From UBA5543 sp964464965 (GTDB taxonomy: Bacteria > Bacteroidota > Bacteroidia > Chitinophagales > Chitinophagaceae), in NCBI GenBank assembly GCA_964464965.1, contig CAYXHM010000008.1, forward strand, positions 77,709 through 141,708: 64,000 nucleotides of DNA, read 5' to 3'. Under the pieces are notes generated by a model. It searched no databases, was not told where the DNA came from, and saw nothing but the letters and a program-made list of their open reading frames with translations. Position numbers and translations under genes: made by a program. This document shows, in pieces, positions 24,832 to 34,454 of the stretch. Each line of letters begins with the position of its first letter. Within the stretch, counting starts at the first letter, position 1.

Positions 24832-25557
24832 ATGAAACAGCTTATCCGTTTTTCATCCGCCATTTTCGTCCTGGCGGTATTATTACTATTTGCAGCCTGC
24901 AAAGAGAATATTATAAGAGGTAAGGGTGAAACAACCACAAAACAACGGCGGGTGTCAACTTTTGATAAAGTAGTGATAGATATGGCCCTGGATGCGACAA
25001 TAATTGTTGGTGAGCCGAATGGTGTAAGGGTAAAAGCGCAAAATAACCTACATGAACATATCAGGACCGAGGTAAAGAATAATACACTACATATACATCA
25101 TGACGGCATCATGCTACGGAACGATGATATTGAAGTAGCTATAACCATGCCTGTAATAACAAAACTTGAAATAAAAGGCGCTGCGGATGCAGACGTAAAA
25201 GGCGACGTTAAAGGAAGCAGGTTTGATCTTGAAGTAAAAGGCGCCTGTGATGTAAACCTTGAAGCCCTGCATGTAGATATGCTTTCCGTAAAACTCTCCG
25301 GTGCTTCAGAGTTAAATATAGGTAGTGGTTACGCTACACTTGCAGGATATAAAGTAACCGGTGCGGGAGAAATAAATGCCGCCAGGCTGGTTTCTAAAAA
25401 AGTGACTGCAAAGGTATCGGGCGCCAGTGAAATGAGCCTGCATGTAACAGACAGCCTGAGTGCCGACATAGCCGGTGCGGGAGAAATAGATTATACCGGC
25501 CACCCGCAAATTTCGTCAAAAGTAACAGGTGCCGGCTACCTGAACGACAGGAATTAA
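24832..25557 (+). CDS. Head-GIN (DUF2807) lipoprotein
   Basis: A 241-residue protein with lipoprotein signal MKQLIRFSSAIFVLAVLLLF ending in AAC (Cys23). The mature part has the head-GIN opening FDKVVIDMALDATIIVGEPN and runs of G-A/S-x-E/D-x-x turns (KGAADADVKGDVKGS, SGASELNI, TGAGEINA, AGAGEIDY) of a right-handed beta-helix. These proteins face the periplasm or surface; some are putative auto-transporter adhesins. Its link to the oxidase operon may be only by read-through. Confidence 0.88.
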   Translation: MKQLIRFSSAIFVLAVLLLFAACKENIIRGKGETTTKQRRVSTFDKVVIDMALDATIIVGEPNGVRVKAQNNLHEHIRTEVKNNTLHIHHDGIMLRNDDIEVAITMPVITKLEIKGAADADVKGDVKGSRFDLEVKGACDVNLEALHVDMLSVKLSGASELNIGSGYATLAGYKVTGAGEINAARLVSKKVTAKVSGASEMSLHVTDSLSADIAGAGEIDYTGHPQISSKVTGAGYLNDRN

Positions 25558-25609
25558 CAATAACTTACAGGCGAATTTTGTAAATTGTATATAACAAAAC
25601 TACAAGGTT

Positions 25610-26047
25610 ATGTTAGTACAATTTAAAATAGCATTGCTATTGCTTCCCATATTTGCAGTGTTGCAGGTATCTGCGCAGCTAGATAAAATTGAAGGACTGT
25701 GGTATAACCAAGAAAAAACAGCTAAGGTAAAAATATACAAAGCAAAGAACGATAAGTTCTATGGGAAGATACATTGGCTGGAAGAACCTGTGGTGAATGG
25801 CAAAGAACGTACTGACGAAAATAATCCAGACAAAAGCAAGCAGCATGACCCGCTTATCGGCCTGGTTATGCTAAAAGGGTTTGTAAAATCGGGCACGGAT
25901 AAGTACGAAGATGGTACCATATATGACCCCAAGAATGGTAAAACCTACTCCTGCGTTATATCACATAAAGGTGATAAACTGGACGTACGCGGATATGTAG
26001 GCATTGCAATACTGGGCCGTACTACTGTATGGACCAGGACGGAATGA
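25610..26047 (+). CDS. DUF2147 secreted protein
   Basis: A 145-residue protein with signal peptide ending VLQVSAQ. The rest matches DUF2147: IEGLWYNQEKTAKVKIYK, FYGKIHWLEEP, the DPLIGLVMLKGF core, and DGTIYDPKNGKTYSC near the end. Members form a small beta-barrel of unknown function. It ends with its stop codon directly against that of the convergent lipoprotein gene. Confidence 0.88.
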   Translation: MLVQFKIALLLLPIFAVLQVSAQLDKIEGLWYNQEKTAKVKIYKAKNDKFYGKIHWLEEPVVNGKERTDENNPDKSKQHDPLIGLVMLKGFVKSGTDKYEDGTIYDPKNGKTYSCVISHKGDKLDVRGYVGIAILGRTTVWTRTE

Positions 26048-26455
26048 TTACTTAACTACTACGCTGGTCTTACCTGATACTTTATTAATATGGCAGCAGT
26101 CTGCAGATATCGTATATATCTCATTAACAACCATAGCACCGTTGCTGATACCAACGAAACGGAAATCATATTTTTTATTGTACATCCTTGGGGTATAGCT
26201 ATCGTCTAATACCACATATGCACCATCCGGCCATGTATCTCCGGTATGGCGTATTGTATCGTTGGTTTGTATATTAATGGTATAATATTCTGATAATTTC
26301 ACAGCATTGCTATCAGCATCCAATACATTCACATTTACTGATGAGAACATCATTGTACAAATAGCTTTTTTACAGTCTTTATCGTCATCACCTCCTTTGT
26401 CGCAAGACAAAAAGAAGACAGTAGCTGCTAATAATAGTACACTGCGCATAAACAT
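26048..26455 (-). CDS. Hypothetical lipoprotein, 135 aa
   Basis: MFMRSVLLLAATVFFLSC is a lipoprotein signal with lipobox FLSC, followed by an acidic linker (DKGGDDDKDCKK). The mature domain is beta-rich with several short strands and a cysteine pair (SADCCHINKV) near the end. No family was recognised. It shares orientation with the T9SS gene upstream (39 bases) and may be in its transcript. Confidence 0.65.
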   Translation of the reverse strand: MFMRSVLLLAATVFFLSCDKGGDDDKDCKKAICTMMFSSVNVNVLDADSNAVKLSEYYTINIQTNDTIRHTGDTWPDGAYVVLDDSYTPRMYNKKYDFRFVGISNGAMVVNEIYTISADCCHINKVSGKTSVVVK

Positions 26456-26494
26456 ACTTTTAAAACACTACTTGCAATAACAATGCCAGCCTTG

Positions 26495-28678
26495 CTATTT
26501 TTTTATCCATTTCATAGTATGTGTGTCGCTACCTTCAGTCGTTTTAACATTTACTAAATACATACCCGGTGATAATTTTTCAGTCTGCAGAGTGACGCTT
26601 CCATTACCCGTACCAGCAGGCACCTGTTGGATAATTAACGCTTTGCCGGTCAAATCTGTAATAGTTATGGCCAACTCCTGTCTTTCAACTGAATACCAGC
26701 TAATAGTTACTGTGCCGGAAGAAGGGTTGGGGTACAATGAGGTATGGCTGATACCGTCTTGTATATTGCTGATGGCAGTAGGGGCGTCCCATACATAAAA
26801 TGTGTCAACCTGGGTGTTGTAATCCACAATCTCCGTGCCCTCATAATCTATCAGGAGTGTTTTGCTGTAAGACATAGTTACCAGCGTACCATTAGGGGTA
26901 GATGCTGGTATTTTAAAAGTCAGGTTAGCAAGTTGTCCCTGCCCATTTGTATCCTTATGATTTGTTCGTGCATATGCCCAGTCGATAGATGTAGGAGCAA
27001 CATCTTTAGTGAAGCTTAATGTATTGCCGCTGTTACCCAGCCAGGTACTGCTGTAACTGATAGCAGGTGGTGATGCTAAAGGAAGGCCATCTACAAGAAT
27101 GTTGGTTGCTAACCCGTAAAGTTTACTAACAGGCGATGCGCCACTGCCTAAAAGTACCTTGATGGTAACTGTTGAGTCGGGGTGTGCTTTTATGCCGCTA
27201 TGGTCAAAATACAGGTCAGGGCCGGCCGTGCCTTTGTGTTGTGGTGTGCCCTTTGCGTGCACTTTGCCATAATTGGTTGTGATAGCCCCCAGGTCTGATG
27301 CATTAACTATGCCATCTCCGTTACAGTCGGCATGTTTTTTATCTATATTATCAAGAAAAAAGCCTTCCCAATAGTCGCAATGCTCCGCCGCCCAGTTTGT
27401 AGTTGCATTGGTGCGTTTTGAGCCGGTATCACCATAAGCCAGGGCTACTGCCAGCGGGTCGTAAAGGTCAACAACCTTATCGCTGTTAGCATCACCGGGC
27501 CATACAGAATCGGCGCTACAGTCCCGCAATATTACTTTATACACATACGTTGCACTACCTATCAGCTTACAGGCATCATCCTTCACGTGCACATTTATAT
27601 CTATGCTCTTAAGTACGGCAGGGTCTGCAGATGGAGGTGTCGTCCAGCTAAGTGTACCGGTTGCTGAGCCTACGCCATTGGTTATTGAGCTATTGAAGCT
27701 CCAGCCCGCTAAAGCAGGCGGCTGAATGTCAATAGTAACAAAGTCAGTTACTTCTGGATCTGTAAAATTAAAATTGAGTGTATTTTTCCTTCCGGGGCAG
27801 GTATATGTTACCATGTTCTTTCTGCTGGTAGGCTGTGGTATAGTCAGGTCGCCCGCATTAACAGCTTTACATATTATTATAAAGTCGCGCATGGTATAAC
27901 CAATATACAATCCATTGCGGTATTCATTTATTTTTAAAGCAAGTGTGAACTTACCGGTCACAGGCGATTTCAGCACCAGGTTATTATCGGCATCAATATA
28001 GCATAATCCACCTGCACCAAAAGGGAGTTGTACATTATAACCGGGGCTATATGGTATTGAACTTGTAGCAGCAGAAAGTGGTGCAAAAAGATTGTATGTT
28101 ATACTGTCGCCATCAGCATCTATAGCGGTTAATGGCACAGAGATGCTATCGTTAACAAATAAAACATGCGGTGGATAGTCCGGTATAAGCGCACTTGTAT
28201 TGTTATGCGCTATTTTTATCGGGGCATCAATATAAAAACTCTGCCCACTTGCGCCGGACAGGTTTGTGATGCCAAAATTCCTGTTGCTGTTAGAGAATAT
28301 GAACATCCAGTCCGTACCTGTAGGAGGCATTTTTATTGTATCTGTATAGCTGGCCACCAGGTACCCCGGATAGTCTGAAGACAAATTGTCGCAGGTTGTA
28401 AGGGTGCCTGCGCAATAAGGCTGGAGCGTATCGTTAAGTACACGTGCCAGGTTTTTATTGAGCCTTTGGTTAAGTTGCTTGGACTCTGCAAAGACATTTA
28501 TAAAAGATGGAAAGTCTATAGCGCCTGACTCACAGGTTTTGTACAGTGTAAGCTTTATACTATAGATGTTTGGAGCTCCTATGTATTCATATCTTAACTC
28601 GCCACCCGTAAAATGGTTTGCATTTGAAGAATGGGTAAAGAATAAAAATGTAATTATTATAAACGGCAAACGAAGCAT
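26495..28678 (-). CDS. T9SS surface protein with cohesin- and dockerin-like parts
   Basis: A 727-residue secreted protein; signal peptide MLRLPFIIITFLFFTHSSNA. Residues about 20-390 are beta-sandwich repeats with HFTGGELRYEYIG at the start, a form common in Bacteroidota surface proteins. About residues 392-465 hold two Ca-binding-type loops, GDANSDKVVDLYDPLAVA and DCNGDGIVNASDLGAI, as in dockerin. The next about 140 residues resemble a cohesin-like fold. The last 80 residues form a T9SS type A domain (LYPNPSSGTVTISW). Function is likely adhesion or matrix; it may self-associate. Confidence 0.78.
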   Translation of the reverse strand: MLRLPFIIITFLFFTHSSNANHFTGGELRYEYIGAPNIYSIKLTLYKTCESGAIDFPSFINVFAESKQLNQRLNKNLARVLNDTLQPYCAGTLTTCDNLSSDYPGYLVASYTDTIKMPPTGTDWMFIFSNSNRNFGITNLSGASGQSFYIDAPIKIAHNNTSALIPDYPPHVLFVNDSISVPLTAIDADGDSITYNLFAPLSAATSSIPYSPGYNVQLPFGAGGLCYIDADNNLVLKSPVTGKFTLALKINEYRNGLYIGYTMRDFIIICKAVNAGDLTIPQPTSRKNMVTYTCPGRKNTLNFNFTDPEVTDFVTIDIQPPALAGWSFNSSITNGVGSATGTLSWTTPPSADPAVLKSIDINVHVKDDACKLIGSATYVYKVILRDCSADSVWPGDANSDKVVDLYDPLAVALAYGDTGSKRTNATTNWAAEHCDYWEGFFLDNIDKKHADCNGDGIVNASDLGAITTNYGKVHAKGTPQHKGTAGPDLYFDHSGIKAHPDSTVTIKVLLGSGASPVSKLYGLATNILVDGLPLASPPAISYSSTWLGNSGNTLSFTKDVAPTSIDWAYARTNHKDTNGQGQLANLTFKIPASTPNGTLVTMSYSKTLLIDYEGTEIVDYNTQVDTFYVWDAPTAISNIQDGISHTSLYPNPSSGTVTISWYSVERQELAITITDLTGKALIIQQVPAGTGNGSVTLQTEKLSPGMYLVNVKTTEGSDTHTMKWIKK

Positions 28679-28747
28679 TATAAAATTGTTGTTTGGATAA
28701 ATTTAAGAATATTTAACCAAAAAATATACTTTATGCCTTATAATAAA

Positions 28748-29290
28748 TCAGGGTTGTGTGGCTGTATATATGACACCCACGCTGTAATCGCCTGCAGGAA
28801 ATTGGGGCCCAGGGTTCGCCTTATAATTAATTGAAAAGGACTTGTTACCCCCATTTTTACAGTTCAACAGCAACTCTTTCGGCGTGCTTGATAATGAAGT
28901 GAAATTTGCAAATGAATGGCTGACACTACCTCCTGTATTGTTATTTGTAACAGCCAGGAAAAGAATATCATCAACCGGCATAAATGGGGCAGGGTAAGCA
29001 TTGCCTGAATACGAAAATGATGCTGCGCTGGTTTTTACACTAACCACATATTCTTTATTAGAATGAACGGTAAACTGCTGTGAGCCGGATGTAACACCGG
29101 ACATATAGTTATTGATATTGTTAAACCCCAGCTTTACATTGCCAGATGTAGCGGCGCTGATCTGTATAACAGGCTCTAATTGTAACGTAACAATCTGACT
29201 GGCGGCAGTACTTGTTGACTGTCCCATTGCTTTTTGTGAAGGAATCATTGCAGAAACCAGCACTACAGCTAAACTTATCTTTCTAATCAT
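28748..29290 (-). CDS. Small secreted protein of the YT-x-T family, copy 3
   Basis: A 180-residue protein; the start at 29290 gives signal MIRKISLAVVLVSAMIPSQKAMG, and a promoter box at 29372-29379 excludes an ATG at 29404. It shares with the copies at 4.1-5.2 kb the segments NNYMSGVTSG (against DYANGVESG), HSNKEYVVSVKTS, FSYSGNAYPAPFMPV, NNNTGGSV and the end FPAGDYSVGVIYTATQP. Transcribed after the chaperone gene in the same direction but from its own promoter. Role is likely structural, as a chaperone client; this is inference. Confidence 0.75.
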   Translation of the reverse strand: MIRKISLAVVLVSAMIPSQKAMGQSTSTAASQIVTLQLEPVIQISAATSGNVKLGFNNINNYMSGVTSGSQQFTVHSNKEYVVSVKTSAASFSYSGNAYPAPFMPVDDILFLAVTNNNTGGSVSHSFANFTSLSSTPKELLLNCKNGGNKSFSINYKANPGPQFPAGDYSVGVIYTATQP

Positions 29291-29371
29291 CCTCTGACGA
29301 AGTTTATTGCTTGTAATGTCTCTCCCGGTTTCGACGTATAATCTATTAAAGGCTGTGACCCTTAACGAGTA

Positions 29372-29379
29372 CAAATATA
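29372..29379 (-). promoter_or_regulatory. -7 box of the copy 3 gene
   Basis: TATATTTG on the minus strand with a TTG 22 bases upstream. Transcription would begin near 29365, giving a leader of about 75 bases before the ATG at 29290. Confidence 0.5.
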
Positions 29380-29477
29380 GTATAATTAACCAATTGTAAA
29401 CCAACCGTTAACAAAAAAATGTTTGTGTAAATTTTTCCTAAGATTACCTGGAAAGAAGTTAACGGTCTGATTTTAAA

Positions 29478-30302
29478 CTATTTAGGTTGTGTTACCGTCT
29501 TTACTTCTATAGTGCTTTCTACAGCCTCCAGTGGTAAGTCTTCACCGGCATCTAATATACCTATAGCATTGTATTTGCCATCTGGCATATTCTTGGGCAA
29601 TTCAAAAGTAACATAACGTTTCTGGCCGGGGAACATGGGGAATTCAATAAAGTCGAGCTTGGTTTGTTCGCCACCCGCGGTTGCCAGTTCCAGGTGCGCT
29701 TTACATTCTATCATTACATCGCCCGTATTCTGGCATACTAAATCGTAAGTATTAGGTATCAGCGGATTTGCCTTCAGGTCTAAAACTTTAACCGACTTCT
29801 CTGTAGCCCCGGGTGGAGTCTGGTAAACGTGTACTCCCACACGAATAAGGTTTTTTACAGTAGCCTGTGCGTTCTGGTCGCTCTTGCTTACGTTTTCTTC
29901 AATAGTTTCGATGAACAGCATGGCCCATTTCATCTGGTTAACATTTGCATCGGTTTGCGGCACCTGCATTTGTACGGTAAGTTGGGTAGATTCGCCAGGC
30001 TGTAGTTCAATGAAGTTCTTGTCTATATTCAGCCATTTTGCTGCAGAACGTTCTGTTGTGGCAGGTTCATAATAAATATGCCCGCCGGTGGTATCCCTTA
30101 TCCAATCGTTCAGGTACACCCTAAGTTGTACCTTATTGGCAGACCCGTTAGAGAGATTAATGACTTTTGCTTCGCTTTGCCCTGCTGCAAGCCTGTAGTC
30201 CATTGTAGTGGGGTACACACCAAGATTTTGTGCGTGAATGGTTTTGCTGAAAGAAAGGAAACAAAACAGGGGTATGAATAAAAATGAAAGCTTATTGCTC
30301 AT
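29478..30302 (-). CDS. PapD-like periplasmic chaperone
   Basis: A 274-residue protein; start 30302 (MSNKLSFLFIPLFCFLSF) gives a clean signal peptide ending IHAQ. The mature part has two Ig-like domains. Domain 1 (about 28-155) has YPTTMDYRLAAGQSEAKVIN, an LNDWIRDTTGG turn and WLNIDKNFIELQPGES, followed by MKWAMLFIETI, which echoes the PapD ERxxWF and P-x-R motifs only loosely. Domain 2 (about 170-265) has YDLVCQNTGDVMIECKAHLE. PapD proteins cap incomplete Ig-like subunits in the periplasm. No usher gene lies nearby. It is divergent from copies 4 and 5 over 71 bases. Confidence 0.7.
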   Translation of the reverse strand: MSNKLSFLFIPLFCFLSFSKTIHAQNLGVYPTTMDYRLAAGQSEAKVINLSNGSANKVQLRVYLNDWIRDTTGGHIYYEPATTERSAAKWLNIDKNFIELQPGESTQLTVQMQVPQTDANVNQMKWAMLFIETIEENVSKSDQNAQATVKNLIRVGVHVYQTPPGATEKSVKVLDLKANPLIPNTYDLVCQNTGDVMIECKAHLELATAGGEQTKLDFIEFPMFPGQKRYVTFELPKNMPDGKYNAIGILDAGEDLPLEAVESTIEVKTVTQPK

Positions 30303-30373
30303 ATTATATGGTATGCAATGCAAAAAAACTACTTTTGTTAACAATAACAAAGCAAACAGACACTTAAATTATT

Positions 30374-30916
30374 ATGAGATATTTGTATGCAATAGCATTG
30401 GTACTGTTTACAGGCTATTATACATTCCCGCACGATATAAATAGTGACTACATCATAACCCCCGTTGCAGGCGACGACGATGATGATGATAACGGCAATA
30501 GCAAGACAGAAGATTACTTTGAAGTAGAAGTGCAGACAGGGTTGAACTTTGTAGTGGACCAACCGGAAGATTTTGAACGTGCCGATGTAAAGGTAAATGC
30601 GATAAAACTTAACGTAAGATCGAAAAAAGACCCCTGTACTATATATGCACGCATTTCTTCGTACAACACACCAAACGGAGCAGACAGGAGCAATATCCCA
30701 ATAGAACTGCAACACCGCAGTGACAATTCAAGCAAAGCATCCAACCTGGTAACCACACCCCTTCAGTTAACAACAACTGACCAGCGGCTTTTTAACCAGA
30801 CAAAGAACAATAAAGAACTGAATTACTATTATGATGTAAGGCTTATGCCGCTGGGGTACAATTATCCTGAAGGGCAATATAATTTCAGCATTCTATATAC
30901 GATGACAAAGCAATGA
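30374..30916 (+). CDS. Secreted protein of the YT-x-T family, copy 4 (acidic)
   Basis: A 180-residue protein with a hydrophobic N-terminus (MRYLYAIALVLFTGYYTFPH) and a stretch of six aspartates near residue 34-39 (GDDDDDDNGN). The remainder is beta-rich and ends NYPEGQYNFSILYTMTKQ, matching the C-terminal pattern of the other copies. It is the most divergent copy. The stop overlaps the start of copy 5 (ATGA), so the two are translated together. It faces the chaperone gene head to head. Confidence 0.65.
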   Translation: MRYLYAIALVLFTGYYTFPHDINSDYIITPVAGDDDDDDNGNSKTEDYFEVEVQTGLNFVVDQPEDFERADVKVNAIKLNVRSKKDPCTIYARISSYNTPNGADRSNIPIELQHRSDNSSKASNLVTTPLQLTTTDQRLFNQTKNNKELNYYYDVRLMPLGYNYPEGQYNFSILYTMTKQ

Positions 30917-31410
30917 GGTTGTTTTTTGCATTCATACTATTGTTGATGGCTACAGGTGGGGGAACGTTCGCCCAGTCGTATAATGGCACTGCACAGGGCA
31001 ATTTTATTGTTTACTCAATACAGTCATTAACCATCACCGGCATGTCAGGGCCTATAAGTTTTGACAGTCCTAATGATTATTTTAACGGTGTTATTGCTGA
31101 AAGGTATGCTAACCTGAGCGTGAAAAGCAGTGTTAACTGGCAATTGTCTTTTGCAGCCCAAAGCACGTATTTCACGCCATTGAGTAACGGTGGCAGCACG
31201 GATATGCCCTCTACGGTAGTGGGCATCAGGCAAAGCGGGCAGGCTACGTTCAAAACACTAACCACTCAAAGCCAATGGCTTACAAACGGCAGCAGGGGTA
31301 GCGAAACCGCTAAACATAATTTTAATATAGATGTAAGCTTTAACCCCGGTTTTAAATACAACGGTGGTTTATACAGCATAGGCGTGATGTATACCCTCAC
31401 CAGGCAATAA
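30913..31410 (+). CDS. Secreted protein of the YT-x-T family, copy 5
   Basis: A 165-residue protein with signal peptide MRLFFAFILLLMATGGGTFA. It has NDYFNGVIAERYANLSVKSS (compare NDYANGVES...VRSNKK in copies 1-2) and ends FKYNGGLYSIGVMYTLTRQ. Its start codon overlaps the stop codon of copy 4 by four bases. Together with copy 4 it lies opposite the PapD-like chaperone gene. Confidence 0.68.
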   Translation: MRLFFAFILLLMATGGGTFAQSYNGTAQGNFIVYSIQSLTITGMSGPISFDSPNDYFNGVIAERYANLSVKSSVNWQLSFAAQSTYFTPLSNGGSTDMPSTVVGIRQSGQATFKTLTTQSQWLTNGSRGSETAKHNFNIDVSFNPGFKYNGGLYSIGVMYTLTRQ

Positions 31411-31484
31411 AGCATGAAAAAATCCCCCTTTTGATACCGTAGAATAGCTTAATTTTAGAGTTCTCATAAAAACTTACAGCAAGA

Positions 31485-34328
31485 ATGAAACGTTTTATTA
31501 TTGCATTAACTGCAGCAGCGATATTGTATGCCCCGCAGGTTTTTGCCAAAGCCAAACTGGTAGAAACAGTTACCAAGGCCAATGGAAAACTGGTAATACC
31601 ATACAAAAGATATGTATTGGATAATGGCCTGACGGTGATTATACACGAAGACCACTCTGACCCGATAGTACATGTAGATGTTACTTACCACGTAGGCTCT
31701 GCGCGTGAAGAAATAGGCAAATCAGGCTTTGCACACTTCTTCGAGCATATGATGTTCCAGGGGTCTGACAACGTAGCCGATGAGCAGCACTTTAAAATAA
31801 TAACTGAAGCAGGCGGTACGCTGAATGGTACGACCAACCAGGACAGGACCAACTATTTTGAAACCGTGCCTGCCAACCAGTTGGAGAAAATGCTGTGGCT
31901 GGAAGCTGACCGTATGGGTTTCTTACTGGATGCGGTAACACAACAGAAATTTGAAGTGCAGCGCGCAACCGTGAAAAACGAACGCGGACAGCGTTATGAC
32001 AACGTACCATATGGCCTGGTGCGCGAGCAGAATTCTAAAAACCTTTATCCATACGGCCACCCATATTCATGGTTGACCATTGGTTATATAGAAGACCTGG
32101 ACCGTGTAAACGTACAGGACCTGAAAAACTTCTTCATGCGCTGGTATGGCCCCAATAACGCTGTACTGACTGTGGGTGGTGATGTGAATACAGATGATGT
32201 ACTAAAAATGGCTGAAAAATACTTCGGTTCAATACCCAAAGGCCCTGAAGTGACTAAAACGGTATTGCCCGCGGTAGTCCTTGACAAAAACAGGTATGCA
32301 TCTATGGTTGACAATTATGCCAAACTTCCTATGATGCAGATAACATATCCTTCTGTACCAAACTATCATCCTGATGAAGCTGCACTGGATTGCCTGGCAG
32401 AAATACTGGGACAGGGTAAAAATTCTATTATCTACAAAAACTTCGTAAAATCTCAAAAGGCTGTAAACGCAGGTGTATCTAACCCATGCAGCGAGCTTGC
32501 CGGTGAATTTAATATAACAGTAGTGCCATACCCCGGCAAAAAGCTGAGTGAATACGAGCAACTGGTAGATGAAGCACTGAAAGAATTTGAACAGCGTGGT
32601 GTTACAGACGAAGACGTGGAAAAATTCAGGAACTCTATGGAAGCTAACCTGGTGAACAGCCTGGAAAGTGTATCGGGTAAAGTATCATCGCTGGCAGCTT
32701 TTTACACCTTTACCGGAGATGCCAACAGGATAGGTAAAGAACTGGCACGCTACAGCAAAGTAACCAAAGCCGATGTGATGAGGGTGTACAACCAGTATAT
32801 AAAAGGCAAAAACAGGCTTGTAATGAGTGTGACAACTAAGGCAGACCCGACCAATATAGTTGCAGCGGATAATTACAAGGTTTCTGAGCAAGGTTACAAA
32901 GCACCTGATTATGGTTATGCGGGCCTGAAATACAATAAAGCTAAAGACAATTTTGACCGTAGCCAGGTGCCACCTACAGGTGCAAACCCCGTGGTAAATG
33001 TACCTGAATATTGGACAAAACAATTGCCCGGCAAAGTAGAAGTGATAGGTACGAAATCTGACGAAGTACCTGCTGTAACTTACCTGCTGGAGTTTAAAGG
33101 CGGCCATATGCTGGAAGCTAATGACATGAGCAAAGTAGGGCTTGCAAATATGTTTGCTGCTATGATGGAAGAAGATTCTAAAAACTATACAGCTGAAGAA
33201 TTCAGCATGGCTATGGACAAGCTGGGTAGTAGCATCAACTTCAGCGCATCTACAGACGGTATACAGGTATCTGTTCGCAGCCTCAGCAAAAACATAGACA
33301 AAACTATGGCGCTGCTGGAAGAAAAAATACTGAATCCGAAATTTGAACAGGAAACACTGGACAGGACCAAGAAACAATTGCAGGAAAACCTGAAGAACTC
33401 TATGGTGCGCCCTAACTATGTGGCCAGCCGCGTGTACGATAAAGTGCTGTATGGCAAAGACAACATACTGGGATGGCCAACATCAGGTACGCTGCAAACA
33501 ATAGAGAATATAACACTTGCAGATATTGAGCATTATTATAAAAACAATTTCTCAAGAAACGAGGCTAAAGTTGTAGTTGTAGGTGATATAGAACAAAACG
33601 ACGCACTGAAAAACATAGCCTTCCTGCAGAAAATGCCGGATAACGAAGTGAAACTGCCAACGCTGCCTACGCCACCTGCTGTAGATAAGGGCAAGATATA
33701 CTTTGTAAACATCCCCAATGCTGCACAAACAGAATTCAGGATAGGTGCTGCCAACAATCTGAGGTACGACCCGCTGGGCGACTACTATAAATGTTATATA
33801 ATGAACTACCCTGTAGGTGGGGCGTTTAACTGCCGCCTGAACCTGCACCTGCGTGAAGACAAAGGCTGGACTTATGGCGCACGTGGCAGCTATACCGCTA
33901 CCAAATATGCAGGAGATTACACTTTTGGCGCTGGTATTAAAGCCAATGCAACAGATAGCGCACTGACGGATATCATCAGCATCATGAACAAATATAAACA
34001 AGGTGGTATGACTGCTGAAGAGCTGAAATTCACACAGAACTCTATAGGACAGAGTGATGCCAGGAATTATGAGTCTGGCTATCAGAAAGCGATATTCCTT
34101 TCGCGTATATTGGATTATAAACTGCCTGCTAATTATCCCAAGCTGCAGAATGATATGATCAACAAAATGACACTTGAAGAAATAAATAAGGTAAGCAGCA
34201 CCATGTTCCCGCCTATGAGCAAAATGAACGTGGTACTGGTAGGCGATAAGGCTACAGTTATGGAAGGTGTTAAGAAAACAGGTATAGAAGTTGTGGAACT
34301 GGATGCCAATGGCGAACCGGTGATGTAA
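31485..34328 (+). CDS. M16 family zinc metallopeptidase, two-domain
   Basis: A 947-residue secreted protein with signal peptide ending QVFAKA. The inverted zinc motif HxxEH is His84-Phe-Phe-Glu87-His88 in FAHFFEHMMFQGSDN, and a further glutamate lies in VKNERGQRYDN about 75 residues on. A second, catalytically silent M16 half follows (about 500-930) without HxxEH, as usual for fused M16 proteins (pitrilysin/PqqL class). Processing of periplasmic peptides is the expected role. It has its own terminator. Confidence 0.93.
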   Translation: MKRFIIALTAAAILYAPQVFAKAKLVETVTKANGKLVIPYKRYVLDNGLTVIIHEDHSDPIVHVDVTYHVGSAREEIGKSGFAHFFEHMMFQGSDNVADEQHFKIITEAGGTLNGTTNQDRTNYFETVPANQLEKMLWLEADRMGFLLDAVTQQKFEVQRATVKNERGQRYDNVPYGLVREQNSKNLYPYGHPYSWLTIGYIEDLDRVNVQDLKNFFMRWYGPNNAVLTVGGDVNTDDVLKMAEKYFGSIPKGPEVTKTVLPAVVLDKNRYASMVDNYAKLPMMQITYPSVPNYHPDEAALDCLAEILGQGKNSIIYKNFVKSQKAVNAGVSNPCSELAGEFNITVVPYPGKKLSEYEQLVDEALKEFEQRGVTDEDVEKFRNSMEANLVNSLESVSGKVSSLAAFYTFTGDANRIGKELARYSKVTKADVMRVYNQYIKGKNRLVMSVTTKADPTNIVAADNYKVSEQGYKAPDYGYAGLKYNKAKDNFDRSQVPPTGANPVVNVPEYWTKQLPGKVEVIGTKSDEVPAVTYLLEFKGGHMLEANDMSKVGLANMFAAMMEEDSKNYTAEEFSMAMDKLGSSINFSASTDGIQVSVRSLSKNIDKTMALLEEKILNPKFEQETLDRTKKQLQENLKNSMVRPNYVASRVYDKVLYGKDNILGWPTSGTLQTIENITLADIEHYYKNNFSRNEAKVVVVGDIEQNDALKNIAFLQKMPDNEVKLPTLPTPPAVDKGKIYFVNIPNAAQTEFRIGAANNLRYDPLGDYYKCYIMNYPVGGAFNCRLNLHLREDKGWTYGARGSYTATKYAGDYTFGAGIKANATDSALTDIISIMNKYKQGGMTAEELKFTQNSIGQSDARNYESGYQKAIFLSRILDYKLPANYPKLQNDMINKMTLEEINKVSSTMFPPMSKMNVVLVGDKATVMEGVKKTGIEVVELDANGEPVM

Positions 34329-34350
34329 TGAATACCGTAATGTATTATGG

Positions 34351-34381
34351 AAAGGTGCTGCGCTGTGCAGCACCTTTTTTA
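34351..34381 (+). terminator. Terminator after the M16 peptidase gene
   Basis: AAAGGTGCTGC pairs with GCAGCACCTTT around a five-base loop, followed by a T run. It is a classical rho-independent terminator. Confidence 0.9.
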
Positions 34382-34454
34382 TATAATTTTTCTGAAAGTC
34401 TTAACTAATAAATATAAAAGTTTACGCTTACATTCGTAGCCATATTTCTATACA

